A DNA stretch of 64,000 nt from Thermoplasma acidophilum DSM 1728 (GTDB taxonomy: Archaea > Thermoplasmatota > Thermoplasmata > Thermoplasmatales > Thermoplasmataceae), in assembly GCF_000195915.1 (NCBI RefSeq), contig NC_002578.1, positions 1,500,907 through 1,564,906 on the forward strand, given 5' to 3'. Below, piece after piece: positions 9,033-18,199 of this stretch. Both the position numbers and the translations under genes were made by a program. The notes below the pieces were generated by a model. The model was not told the origin of the DNA. It worked only from the letters and a program-made list of their open reading frames with translations, and did not search any database. Every line of letters begins with the position of its first letter. Within the stretch, counting starts at the first letter, position 1.

Positions 9033-9761
9033 ATGTGCAGGATGTTCCTGTGCCATGGAAATTTCGGAGAAGACGCTGGCAGATTGTTCCTGGCCCTCAG
9101 TGAAACCGCAAAGAATGATCCCCTTCTTGTGAAGGCCGGTTCCACATGGACAAGCCACTCCGACGGTTGGGGCATGGCTATGCTGAGCGATGGTTCCATA
9201 AGATTCGAAAAACACAGCAGGCCAGTATACGAAGACAGCGTACCAACCATCATTTCTTCCGGAACTGTTCTGGCACATGCAAGAAAGGCCTCTCCTGGAG
9301 AACCATTGGGGAACGCATTCTCCCACCCGTTCTATGCGGAGGACGAAAGGTATATAGTGCTGCTCGCCCACAATGGATCGCTGGACAAACACAGAATAGC
9401 GAATTGCGATCCGAAATGCTATGATCGCAACACAGACAGCGGCCTGTTTCTCTCATATATCATGACGTTCCCCGGAACGGTGAAGGAAAGGTTCGAAAGA
9501 GCCATTTTCGAATCTTTAAAAAATGGCGTATTCGGAAAATTGACGAACCTCCTCGTTGTTGCCCTTGATAAATTCACGATGATCGAAGAACGCCTCTATT
9601 TCTCCCATAACGCATCCCGTTCCGAATACGGTGATCTGTATCTTGTCAATGGCAGAGGCTGGACCGGAGTGTTTTCGTCCAGCATCCTCATGTCAGCGCA
9701 CTTTCCAGCATACGTTTCAAAGAGCAAGGTAGAAAACGATACGGTAATGGATCTTCCGTAG
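9033..9761 (+). CDS. Class II glutamine amidotransferase domain protein
   Basis: A 242-aa Ntn-type amidotransferase. It starts MCRMFLCHG, so removal of Met would expose Cys2 as the nucleophile. The motifs SHSDGWGMAM, VLAHARKASPGEP and LLAHNGSLD match the YafJ/EgtC-like class II domain, which releases ammonia from glutamine. No synthase domain is fused and no obvious acceptor enzyme is adjacent, so the amidated substrate is unknown. The start is fixed by the need for Cys at position 2. Confidence 0.85.
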   Translation: MCRMFLCHGNFGEDAGRLFLALSETAKNDPLLVKAGSTWTSHSDGWGMAMLSDGSIRFEKHSRPVYEDSVPTIISSGTVLAHARKASPGEPLGNAFSHPFYAEDERYIVLLAHNGSLDKHRIANCDPKCYDRNTDSGLFLSYIMTFPGTVKERFERAIFESLKNGVFGKLTNLLVVALDKFTMIEERLYFSHNASRSEYGDLYLVNGRGWTGVFSSSILMSAHFPAYVSKSKVENDTVMDLP

Positions 9762-9935
9762 CATGGCCGTGTATTTCTCAGTATCCACTAAACCGTTTCG
9801 GCCCTCTATAAATTCAGTGATCCGGATCCTGACCGTTTCAATGCAATACTTCCTACCGCAGGATGAACGAGATTGATTATTGTTATCGAAAAGAATGCGC
9901 AAAATCCTTAATATTTCAACATAATATCTAAGCAA

Positions 9936-11705
9936 ATGCGCTTCAGATTTCATCTTTCTTCGCTTCCCTATTTCGAAAAATGGTTTATAATGGGCATAAT
10001 AATAGGCATAATATCCGGCCTCGGCGCTCTTGCATTCTATTACGCCATCAGGCTCTTCGAATACCTTTTTCTGACAAGGATGGTCGGAATAGCCCTCCCG
10101 AGGCCGTTAGGGGAAGGCGGATCCCTTGTATACCTTTACAGTGTGCGGTACTTTTACCTCATACCTGTTTCGGTGGCCCTTGGTGGGCTCTTTTCCGGCT
10201 TGATCGTTTATACATTTGCACCTGAGGCTGAGGGCCACGGTACCGATGCCGCCATAAGGGCCTTTCACAACAATCAGGGGAAGATAAGGCGCAGGATACC
10301 TGTTGTGAAGACCATAGCATCAGCCATAACCATAGGGTCTGGCGGAAGCGCGGGAAGAGAGGGCCCAACAGCACAGATATCTGCTGGCCTAGGATCCATG
10401 GTTGCGGATCTGTTGGGCCTTAGCGATTCAGACAGGCGCATAGCGGTAGCCGTAGGAATCGGATCAGGTATAGGAACGATATTCAAGACTCCGATAGGCG
10501 GTACCATGCTTGGGGCTGAGATACTATACAAGAGGGATCTCGAGACCCAGGCAATATATCCATCACTGGTGGCAAATGCCATAGGATACTCGATCTTCGC
10601 TTCGGTTGTTGGCTTTGAGCCCATATTCGGATACTACACCGGATCGTTTAACGTTGAAAGAATACCGTACTATGCCATACTCGGCGTCATTTCTGGGCTC
10701 TTCGCAATATTCTATGTCCGCTTTTTCTATTTCATGGTCTCTGTTTTCAAGAGGATGCGCATAAGCAACTACTATAAGCCGGTCATAGGTGGTGCTGTCA
10801 CCGGATTGATAGCTCTTGCTTTTCCCGAAATAATGTCCACGGGGTATGGCTGGGTTGACCTGTTGATGTTCCAGAAATTCCAGTACTTTCCAACCTTCGG
10901 CATCCCCATACTCATAATACTGATCGCGCTGCCCTTCGTCAAGGTATTTGCAACCTCCTTCACCGTTGGTTCCGGTGGAAGCGGAGGAGTTTATGCTCCT
11001 GGAATATTCATAGGCGCATCACTTGGAGCTGTGGCTGGCCTCGCCTTCCACTACGCAACGCCATCTCTTGTTCCGATCATAACGCCCTTCGTCATAGTAG
11101 GAATGATATCGTTCTTCGGTGCCGCCGGAAAGGTCCCACTTTCTGTGATACTCATGGTCGTCGAGATGACTGGAAGCCTGCAGTTGCTTCCTGCGGCGAT
11201 GATAGCGGTTTTCATATCATATCTGGTTTCTGGCAAGTACTCAATATACCACAATCAGGTCGATGACAGGAGGAGCTCTCCGGCACACTTCGGCGAATTC
11301 AACACGCCGGTCTTGCTTGACATAAAACTCAAGGAAGTGACTTGCAAGGATGTCAGCATAAGAGATGACACAGACGTAGAAGAGGCAAAGAGGATCATGG
11401 AGGAAAATGATATTGCGGCTGTACCTGTGGTGCTCTACAAGCGCCTGATCGGTGCGGTATACCTATTCGATATCGCAGAGGCAACAAGCGGACCAGTAAG
11501 CCCATACATAAAAAGAGGCATAACGTACCTGAGATCCACTAACAACGCCGAGGAGGCCTGGGAAGTCATGATGAGAAATAAGACAACCTGGTGCCCCATA
11601 GTGGATGACGGCGAGTTCAAGGGCATAGTCACGCTCAGATCGATACTGGACGCTTATCATGAAAAGGTTACCATGGCCAAGGATACGGCCAGCGTTTTCG
11701 AGTAA
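9936..11705 (+). CDS. ClC-family chloride channel/transporter with C-terminal CBS pair
   Basis: A 589-aa membrane protein. It has the ClC selectivity motif GSGGSAGREGPTAQ at 134-147, with Glu142 in the gating-glutamate position, and the later GSGGSGGVYAPGIFIGAS motif. About the last 130 residues form two CBS domains (VSIRDDTDVEEAKRIMEEND and a second around AWEVMMRNKTTWCPIVDD), which in this family sense adenine nucleotides. The gating Glu suggests a proton/chloride exchanger, plausibly used for pH or charge balance in an acidophile. It is monocistronic, with about 175 bases before it and 190 after. Confidence 0.95.
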   Translation: MRFRFHLSSLPYFEKWFIMGIIIGIISGLGALAFYYAIRLFEYLFLTRMVGIALPRPLGEGGSLVYLYSVRYFYLIPVSVALGGLFSGLIVYTFAPEAEGHGTDAAIRAFHNNQGKIRRRIPVVKTIASAITIGSGGSAGREGPTAQISAGLGSMVADLLGLSDSDRRIAVAVGIGSGIGTIFKTPIGGTMLGAEILYKRDLETQAIYPSLVANAIGYSIFASVVGFEPIFGYYTGSFNVERIPYYAILGVISGLFAIFYVRFFYFMVSVFKRMRISNYYKPVIGGAVTGLIALAFPEIMSTGYGWVDLLMFQKFQYFPTFGIPILIILIALPFVKVFATSFTVGSGGSGGVYAPGIFIGASLGAVAGLAFHYATPSLVPIITPFVIVGMISFFGAAGKVPLSVILMVVEMTGSLQLLPAAMIAVFISYLVSGKYSIYHNQVDDRRSSPAHFGEFNTPVLLDIKLKEVTCKDVSIRDDTDVEEAKRIMEENDIAAVPVVLYKRLIGAVYLFDIAEATSGPVSPYIKRGITYLRSTNNAEEAWEVMMRNKTTWCPIVDDGEFKGIVTLRSILDAYHEKVTMAKDTASVFE

Positions 11706-11895
11706 AGAGAAGCCTATTTCCGAATTATCCAAACGTTATCATAATTTCTAACAAATTCCGCTGTGCGTATTCTGATTATGTTGTAGTAAGCGTTGGTGGC
11801 AATTATTCACATATATGACGATAATTCATATTATGGAAAAGTAATAAATACTTCGTTTCGATTATCCATTAATAATAATTCAAAAGTGATGCAAG

Positions 11896-12990
11896 ATGAT
11901 GTGCCTTTCAGAAGAACAGCAGATTCTGAGAACAAGCATAAAGGATTTTGTGAAAAGGTATGTGGTACCAGGGCTGAATGAAATCAAGAATGATAGATTT
12001 CCAAGGGATATCCTGAGAGAACTGGGAAAGAATGGCTTCTTCAACGTTATGATACCTGGCTTTGGAGTCCAGGACAGCTACTCGTATTCCCTCATCGTTG
12101 AAGAGCTTGCATCGGCATCACCGTCCCTGGCGTGGCTATATGTGACGCATGTGGCTGCGGCCTATGCCCTTTCAAGGATGGGCAGCGAAGATCAGAAATC
12201 GCAGTACATAGAGAAGATGGCCGATGGAAGGCTGTTGGCAACGATAGCAATAACCGAGCCTGCATCCGGGGCAACGGCTTCTGCAGTGCAGACAAAGGCT
12301 GAATTCGATGGGAAGGCCTGGGTCATCAACGGATCGAAGACATTCATAACCATGGCTTCGGATGCAGATGCGTTCATCATAATGGCAAGATCCGATTCAG
12401 AAAAACCGGCATTCACCGATTTCATCCTAAGATCCGATGACAGAGGCGTATCAAGATCGGCGTCCCTGAAAGGCAGCGGAATGCCGGGGATAGGATGGGG
12501 AGAGATCTTCCTCGAAAACGTGGAAACCGGACAGGATAGGGTACTCGGGAACAGAAACGAGGGCATAAAGATAATACCGACGATAGCCAAGGTTTTCACC
12601 ATAGGTGCGGCATCAATATCGCTGGGCATCATGGATGTGCTGAATGCAAATGCCCTGGAACACATAAGGGAAAGGAAGATCAACGGCTCGTCGCTTTCTT
12701 CATTTCAGGTCGTCCAGGACAGGTACCTGCACATGTACACGAACGGCCAGGCAGCAAGCGCTCTAATATACCGTGCAGCCATCAACGATGACATAAAACT
12801 GGCGTACGCCGCAAAGGTGTTTGCAACAGAAAAGGCAATAGAGAATGCTGTGACCGCATCAAGGCTTTTCGGCGCAAACGGGTATGAAAGATCCGTCGGC
12901 ATAGCCTCTTACATCGACGATGCGCTGGCTGTGCCCCTGCACTTCATAAACAATGACGTACTCACAGGCCTCTTCATGAATTCGGTTTAA
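11896..12990 (+). CDS. Acyl-CoA dehydrogenase family protein
   Basis: A 364-aa flavoprotein with the three-domain acyl-CoA dehydrogenase layout. FAD/substrate motifs are LLATIAITEPASGATAS and VINGSKTFITMASDADAFI, and the C-terminal bundle holds RERKINGSSLSSFQVVQD and RLFGANGYERSV. Family members oxidise acyl-CoA to enoyl-CoA and pass electrons to ETF. In the usual place of the catalytic Glu near the C terminus (EGT motif) I read HFINND, so the base may lie elsewhere or be absent. That alignment is by eye and uncertain. The 3' end overlaps the convergent radical SAM gene by 17 bases. Confidence 0.9.
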   Translation: MMCLSEEQQILRTSIKDFVKRYVVPGLNEIKNDRFPRDILRELGKNGFFNVMIPGFGVQDSYSYSLIVEELASASPSLAWLYVTHVAAAYALSRMGSEDQKSQYIEKMADGRLLATIAITEPASGATASAVQTKAEFDGKAWVINGSKTFITMASDADAFIIMARSDSEKPAFTDFILRSDDRGVSRSASLKGSGMPGIGWGEIFLENVETGQDRVLGNRNEGIKIIPTIAKVFTIGAASISLGIMDVLNANALEHIRERKINGSSLSSFQVVQDRYLHMYTNGQAASALIYRAAINDDIKLAYAAKVFATEKAIENAVTASRLFGANGYERSVGIASYIDDALAVPLHFINNDVLTGLFMNSV

Positions 12991-13951
12991 TTCTTTCAAT
13001 TTTTGGCGGCAGTATGTAAAAGAATTTACCCATGTATGGAACCTTTGATATTTTTCCGTATTTGACCATATGATCCACAAATTCGGCCGATTCGCCAGAT
13101 CTTTCGATAACCTCCAGCAGCGCGTCCTCACGCATGGGATGGACGGCAAGTATGTTCAGGATCTCATCCTCCAAGCTCTCGCCTGTGAAGAATTCTGAAC
13201 CTTCATATCCTGTTAACAGTGAAACCTTTGTATTGCCAAGATGATTGTTGAATACCTGGAATGCGGCATTGATCAGTTCATCCGACGGTGGTTTCACATA
13301 TTCCTCGGCAGGCGGCCTAGTTGGAACGGATATGTACGCCAGATCCAGCTTTCGCAGGGATGAGAGGTATTCAGCGATGATATGGATTTCGCCAAGATCC
13401 TGAATTCCGTCGACAAGCATGGTCTCCGTGGCCAGAATGCCGTGATACTTCTCTGAGAACTTCCGTATGCCGTCAAGTATGATCGAATGGTTCAAGCTGC
13501 CATGGGGTCTGTCTATGATCTTCCACTTCACATCGTCTATGGCGTCCACTTTCAGCGAGACCCAGTCAGCGTCCATCAGATCTGAAGCAACATCTTCATT
13601 GTCGATCAGAGAAGCGTTGGAGATGACTGCGACTTTCATCCCTGTTGATTTTATCGCTTCTATGTGCTTTCCGAGGTTAACGTCAAGCGTGGGCTCTCCA
13701 TCCGGTACAAAAGTTACGTAGTCTATGCGGCCGCCACCCGTCCGGACTTCTTCAATCTTCCTAGTCAGTGCATCAAGTATATCATCAGTGGAATAGAACT
13801 CCTGCCTTTTTATTGAGAAATTGATGGTGCGTCCGATCTGGCAGTACACGCAGGAATACGAACATATTTTTCTCGGTATATTGTTGACGCCAAGGCTGAA
13901 ACCCAGCCTGCGTGAAGGTACGGGCCCAAAAAGGAGTCCTTCAAAATTCAT
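12974..13951 (-). CDS. Radical SAM protein
   Basis: A 325-aa radical SAM enzyme. The 4Fe-4S motif CxxxCxxC is at Cys30, Cys34 and Cys37 (CSYSCVYC), followed by the SAM-binding YVTFVPDGEPTLD segment. The opening FGPVPSRRLGFSLGVN matches the COG0731-type group found in many archaea and bacteria, whose reaction is not known. The C-terminal 70 residues look like a small winged-helix-type domain (LEDEILNILAVHPMREDALL). Not Tyw1, because no flavodoxin or wyosine-specific region is seen. Confidence 0.88.
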   Translation of the reverse strand: MNFEGLLFGPVPSRRLGFSLGVNNIPRKICSYSCVYCQIGRTINFSIKRQEFYSTDDILDALTRKIEEVRTGGGRIDYVTFVPDGEPTLDVNLGKHIEAIKSTGMKVAVISNASLIDNEDVASDLMDADWVSLKVDAIDDVKWKIIDRPHGSLNHSIILDGIRKFSEKYHGILATETMLVDGIQDLGEIHIIAEYLSSLRKLDLAYISVPTRPPAEEYVKPPSDELINAAFQVFNNHLGNTKVSLLTGYEGSEFFTGESLEDEILNILAVHPMREDALLEVIERSGESAEFVDHMVKYGKISKVPYMGKFFYILPPKIERIKPNS

Positions 13952-14050
13952 GCTTTTACGATCAGGACATGATCGATAAAGTTATGCTTTCAAATTCAAT
14001 TCGCCTGTACTTTTCACAATTATGATTAAATAATCATTATAAGGTGAAAA

Positions 14051-15232
14051 ATGATAATGAATCATATGCCTAAAAAGATAGTCATAATTGGTGCAGGCGC
14101 CGGAGGCGGCATATCACTTAGCCAGCTCAGAAGAGCACTCAGCAATGAAGATGTTGAGATCACGATCATAGATCAGACCGGAAGAACGGACTTCCAGCCC
14201 TCATACGTATTCCTTGCACTGGGAGAAAAGAAACCGGAGGAGATATCCAGAGACATTTCACAGCTGAATGACAGTCGTGTCAGGGCAGTAAAGGACACTG
14301 TCATATCTGTGGATGCCGCCAACAGGGTCGTAAAAACGTCCGGTGGCAGCTATCAGTACGATTATCTGATCATGTCCCCAGGTCCGAGCATCGATCCTTC
14401 ATCCCTCAAAGGACACGAGGCAACACACAGTGTGTGGACAATGGAGGATTCGCTGAGGCTTAGGGATGCTGTGAAGAACTTCAAAGGTGGAAACGTACTC
14501 ATCAGCGTATCGACCCAATGGTACAAATGCCCGCCTGTGCCATGGGAGATGGCTCTGCTTCTTGACGATTATTTCAGGAGGAAGAACATCCGGGACAAGG
14601 TGAAGATAACGGTTGCGCATCCCGTTTCCAGACCCATGGAGATGTATGGCCCAGGCCTTTCTGAACCATTCTCGAAGATGCTTGATGACAGGAACATCGA
14701 AGGAATTTACGGGCGCAGGGTATCATCCGTTGATGCTGAAAAGAAGCGTGCAATAATGGACAACGGAGAAACCGTTGGCTTCGACCTTTCAATCGTGGCT
14801 CCGCCGCATCTGCCGCCGGATTTCATCAAAAATAATGATGATCTGCGATCGCCTAGAGGATGGGCTGCGACCAACATCAGGGACTTCAGGAATCCCAAGT
14901 ACGAGGATGTTTTCGCCATAGGCGATGTGATCGCGCCGACGATACAGATAGGAATGGCAGGGGTACTGGCGCATTTCCAGGCCGATACGGTTTCATCTGC
15001 AATTGCAGAGGAGATTGCCGGGTATCCATTCATGGAATACAACAAGGTAGCCGTGTGCATCATAGCCACGGGCGGATCCGGTGTATTCTCCTACTGCGAT
15101 CTTGCCGGAAAGCTTACGGACCCAAAGGTCAAATTCCCGGAGTGCAGAATGATAGGGAATGATCCTCTGTTCCGCTTTGCCCACGATCTTTACGAAGTCA
15201 ACTTCCTCTCTTCAATATACGGTAGCAGGTGA
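14051..15232 (+). CDS. Sulfide:quinone oxidoreductase-like FAD protein
   Basis: A 393-aa flavoprotein. Its N-terminal dinucleotide-binding loop is IVIIGAGAGGG, and a second FAD contact is at DVFAIGDV. Cys in YKCPPVPWEMALLL and a C-terminal Cys in SGVFSYCDLAG match redox-active positions in sulfide:quinone reductases. The family oxidises sulfide and passes electrons to membrane quinones. A Shine-Dalgarno-like aaggtga sits five bases before the ATG at 14051, supporting this start. A DUF1641 gene overlaps its 3' end by four bases. Electrons could feed the cytochrome bd oxidase encoded at 33711-36057. Confidence 0.82.
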   Translation: MIMNHMPKKIVIIGAGAGGGISLSQLRRALSNEDVEITIIDQTGRTDFQPSYVFLALGEKKPEEISRDISQLNDSRVRAVKDTVISVDAANRVVKTSGGSYQYDYLIMSPGPSIDPSSLKGHEATHSVWTMEDSLRLRDAVKNFKGGNVLISVSTQWYKCPPVPWEMALLLDDYFRRKNIRDKVKITVAHPVSRPMEMYGPGLSEPFSKMLDDRNIEGIYGRRVSSVDAEKKRAIMDNGETVGFDLSIVAPPHLPPDFIKNNDDLRSPRGWAATNIRDFRNPKYEDVFAIGDVIAPTIQIGMAGVLAHFQADTVSSAIAEEIAGYPFMEYNKVAVCIIATGGSGVFSYCDLAGKLTDPKVKFPECRMIGNDPLFRFAHDLYEVNFLSSIYGSR

Positions 15233-15654
15233 TGGAGATGGATCAGAACGGTGAGGATGTGAAGAAACTTCTGGATGTTATGGATGAACTCAGGCCGACG
15301 CTTAACCTGCTGAAGGAAATGCAGGACAGTGGGTTAACGGAAACGCTGTCCTATCTTGTCAGCAACTTCGACAGGATATTCAACTACACTACGAAGATGG
15401 AATTCTACGATCTTCTAACAGCGCTGAAGAAGCTTTCAGTTCTCCTGCAGCCCATATCCGCCATGAGCGATGAGGACATAGAATCGGTTGCGAAGATGCT
15501 GGGGCCTCTGCCGTCAGCGATCAAAGAGGCAAAGTCACGGTCAGAATCGGCCAAGCCTGTTAAAACTATGGATCTCATAAGGATCCTGAGATCAGATGAC
15601 ATGGCGTTTCTGATCTTTCTGGCCATGGCCGTATCCGAAAGGATGAGAAAATAG
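15229..15654 (+). CDS. DUF1641 family protein
   Basis: A 141-aa helical, soluble protein. The C-terminal TMDLIRILRSDDMAFLIFLA followed by a basic tail is the typical DUF1641 ending. DUF1641 genes often neighbour sulfide:quinone-reductase-like or formate-dehydrogenase-like flavoproteins. That fits here, because the start (GTG 15229 or ATG 15232) overlaps the stop of the flavoprotein. It is probably an accessory or membrane-association subunit; the molecular role is unknown. Confidence 0.8.
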   Translation: MMEMDQNGEDVKKLLDVMDELRPTLNLLKEMQDSGLTETLSYLVSNFDRIFNYTTKMEFYDLLTALKKLSVLLQPISAMSDEDIESVAKMLGPLPSAIKEAKSRSESAKPVKTMDLIRILRSDDMAFLIFLAMAVSERMRK

Positions 15655-15845
15655 ATGGAAAATCCCTAAAATATCCACTTTTAATATTTTGTTTATGGTT
15701 ATGATCACTGAAAATCCGCAATCTATCCGGTGCTGACACTTAAGATCCCCTGAGAGTACATGATATTGTCTAGAATTAAACGCACCTGGTTTCAGATGAT
15801 GCGCCTTTTCATGACGCATGATCATTGCATGAATGCGCTGTGCGT

Positions 15846-17117
15846 TCATCTGAATCTCATCGTACCTCCTGACGGGCTTCCCGGCTGCTTGAACCTCAGT
15901 ATCAGGGAATACAGGCTAAGTGGAGCCCTGCCCCTCTGATCCGGCTCCTTCAGCCCAATGAAAAGAAATGCCGACAAGAATCTTCCAAGAAATACGACCA
16001 TGTATGAATACATGAGCGCTATTCTGATGGGAAACAGTGCTTCCATGAATGCCAGAACGTAACCGCCGGAAAGAGCACCTACCAGGTATATGAGGCCATT
16101 GAAGCCGTTTATTATCGATATGTATTCTGCCCTGTGCCCTTCCGGAACGATGTCAAGAAGATACGAGTTCATGACAACGTTCTGAATGGATCCAAGGATG
16201 CCGCTGTAAACCTCCAGCACCATGAAATCCCTGAAATCGGTGAAAAAAGCGTACATGAGGGGTATTGCACTGAGCAGAAGGCGGTTTCCGAAGATCAGTG
16301 GAGGCCTGCTGACATGATCCGTTATCCTGCCAAGGGCGTACTGAACCAGGACCGAGGTAGAAAGAGAGGCCACGGTGAGTATGGCAACCTGCGATAGATC
16401 GAAATGCATCACCAGGACGATCGTCATAGGGAACATCGGCCACGCCATGGACCAGAAGAAACCCTGAACGTTCATTGCCATGAAATACCTATAGAATAGC
16501 CTGTTCTCCCTTCTTGCACTCTTAAGAGTGCTTATGAGGCTTCCAGCGAATTTTCTGGCCGATCCGGATTCCCGCAGGAACGACATGAGTACTGCAGAAA
16601 TTATATAGGATCCGGCTGCAGCCGAGAATGGTATGAATATGTCCCTCGTGACCGTACCGTGGAAGAGGAATACCATGACGATCAGCGATATTATCGTTCC
16701 AGCTGAGCTCAGTATGTTCACTATGGATAGGAAACGGCCCCTGACAGAGCTATCCACCTGATCAGCTATCAGGGAAAACCAGTTCACGGTTATCAGCGAT
16801 CCAAACAGCGATATTGCCGCGTAGACTATGATGAGGCCCACTGGAGTCCTAACTGTTGTCAGAAGATACCAGAGTACGCCGAGCACTATGCTTCCTGAGA
16901 TCAGGAATGGCTTCCTTCTGCCGAACCTGTCGCTGATGCGCCCCCACAACAGCTGGCCCCCATTTGAGATCGCGTTGGCGGTGGACTGGAGCCAGCCCAT
17001 CTCCACTGCTGTGGCACCGAGAAATACACCGAATACCCCTATGAAACTGCTCGCTGCAGTTGCGCCTGCTGAAACAATGAATGACCTCAGGGCTATCAGC
17101 GTAGAATTCTTCATCAT
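15846..17117 (-). CDS. Major facilitator superfamily transporter
   Basis: A 423-aa polytopic membrane protein with about 12 hydrophobic segments. The MFS loop motif GRISDRFGRRKPFLI lies between helices 2 and 3, and a related loop (GRITDHVSRPP) lies in the second half. Substrate cannot be inferred. The gene is monocistronic. The intergenic stretch beyond its stop (15655-15845) holds only a doubtful reverse frame. Confidence 0.9.
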   Translation of the reverse strand: MMKNSTLIALRSFIVSAGATAASSFIGVFGVFLGATAVEMGWLQSTANAISNGGQLLWGRISDRFGRRKPFLISGSIVLGVLWYLLTTVRTPVGLIIVYAAISLFGSLITVNWFSLIADQVDSSVRGRFLSIVNILSSAGTIISLIVMVFLFHGTVTRDIFIPFSAAAGSYIISAVLMSFLRESGSARKFAGSLISTLKSARRENRLFYRYFMAMNVQGFFWSMAWPMFPMTIVLVMHFDLSQVAILTVASLSTSVLVQYALGRITDHVSRPPLIFGNRLLLSAIPLMYAFFTDFRDFMVLEVYSGILGSIQNVVMNSYLLDIVPEGHRAEYISIINGFNGLIYLVGALSGGYVLAFMEALFPIRIALMYSYMVVFLGRFLSAFLFIGLKEPDQRGRAPLSLYSLILRFKQPGSPSGGTMRFR

Positions 17118-17229
17118 TCACTCCTGTGAAGCGAAATCAGGCATCGCTCATATTTATTTGAACATTCCTGCGTACCGTTATATTTCGCAGGATTCAATAT
17201 AGAAAATGATTCGAATATATATCAGTACA

Positions 17230-18129
17230 TCAGCCTCTCCTGTTCTTTGAGATGACTATCACAAGTATGGATATGACTATAAGAGCGCCTCCGAGATACT
17301 GCATTGCGCTCAGTTTTATTCCAAGGAGCAGGTATGATGACATTGCTGCAGCAACTGGCTCAAACGTGCCAGATACGGCAGCCTCCACGGGGCTTATGTA
17401 CCGCATGCTGTTTATGTAGAGGTAGAATGCCATGGAGGTCCCGAATACGATAACGAAAATTGTCAGGGCAAGCACGGGGATCACGTCTGCCTGGCCAAGC
17501 CCGTGGAAATACGGTACGCCCGAAAAGGAACCGAGCGGCAGTGATACGAGACCGCCCACCATCATGCCAGAGGCCACGGTCCTGAGACCTCCATACTCCT
17601 TCACGATCCTTGCCGATGTCACCGTGTAGAGCGCGGCCGTTGCCGCGGTTGCCAGCCCTAGGATCAGCGCGGTCAGGCTTATCCTTAGGGCAGTGCCTCC
17701 AAGGGGAAATCCAGTGGTGAGTTCATATATGCCCGCTACGGAAAAGATCAAAGCGAGGATCAGCGAGGAAACCGTGAGGCTCCTGATGGTTATGTAATCG
17801 TAGACGGCCACCATGGGAAAGAACAGGAACTGGAGCAGTGTGGCCACCGGAGCGTTTGAAAATGATATGGTGGCGAGATACAGTATCTGCACGCCGAAGA
17901 GGCCGGGTATGGCAAATACGAGGAACATCGGAAGATCCTTTTTACCCACGAAGCCTCTGCCTGCGGCTAGGAGTATAAGGCCGGAAAATACCATCCTGAT
18001 GGTCACAAGCGTTGAGAATGGCATGCCGTATCGGCTGAACAGGATGGATGATACCGTGCCTGATAAGCCCCAGAGGGCGGATCCCGTTATCGCGTACGCT
18101 ACCATCTGATATCTCTTTGATCGGAACAA
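17230..18129 (-). CDS. EamA/DMT-family transporter
   Basis: A 299-aa protein with about ten transmembrane helices in two repeats of the EamA type (ITGSALWGLSGTVSS near the N terminus, and a second repeat containing MRYISPVEAAVSGTFEPVAA). The family exports or imports small metabolites such as amino acids and nucleotides. The substrate is unknown. Its upstream end faces the 3' end of the decayed tnpB on the same strand. Confidence 0.88.
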   Translation of the reverse strand: MFRSKRYQMVAYAITGSALWGLSGTVSSILFSRYGMPFSTLVTIRMVFSGLILLAAGRGFVGKKDLPMFLVFAIPGLFGVQILYLATISFSNAPVATLLQFLFFPMVAVYDYITIRSLTVSSLILALIFSVAGIYELTTGFPLGGTALRISLTALILGLATAATAALYTVTSARIVKEYGGLRTVASGMMVGGLVSLPLGSFSGVPYFHGLGQADVIPVLALTIFVIVFGTSMAFYLYINSMRYISPVEAAVSGTFEPVAAAMSSYLLLGIKLSAMQYLGGALIVISILVIVISKNRRG

Positions 18130-18199
18130 GTGCAGCGCATGATATACCGGATAGAACGTTATATTTTTTTATGTACATCCGATGAAAGCCCACGGTGAG

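Noticed and set aside
9019..9060. C/D-box small RNA suggested by gtgatga before the amidotransferase gene
   Set aside because: No matching D box (CTGA) at a sensible distance and no terminal stem.
15592..15849. 85-codon minus-strand frame whose ATG overlaps the MFS stop (ATGA)
   Set aside because: The overlap looks like coupling, but a third of the frame lies antisense to the DUF1641 gene, the composition is not protein-like, and no family is recognised.
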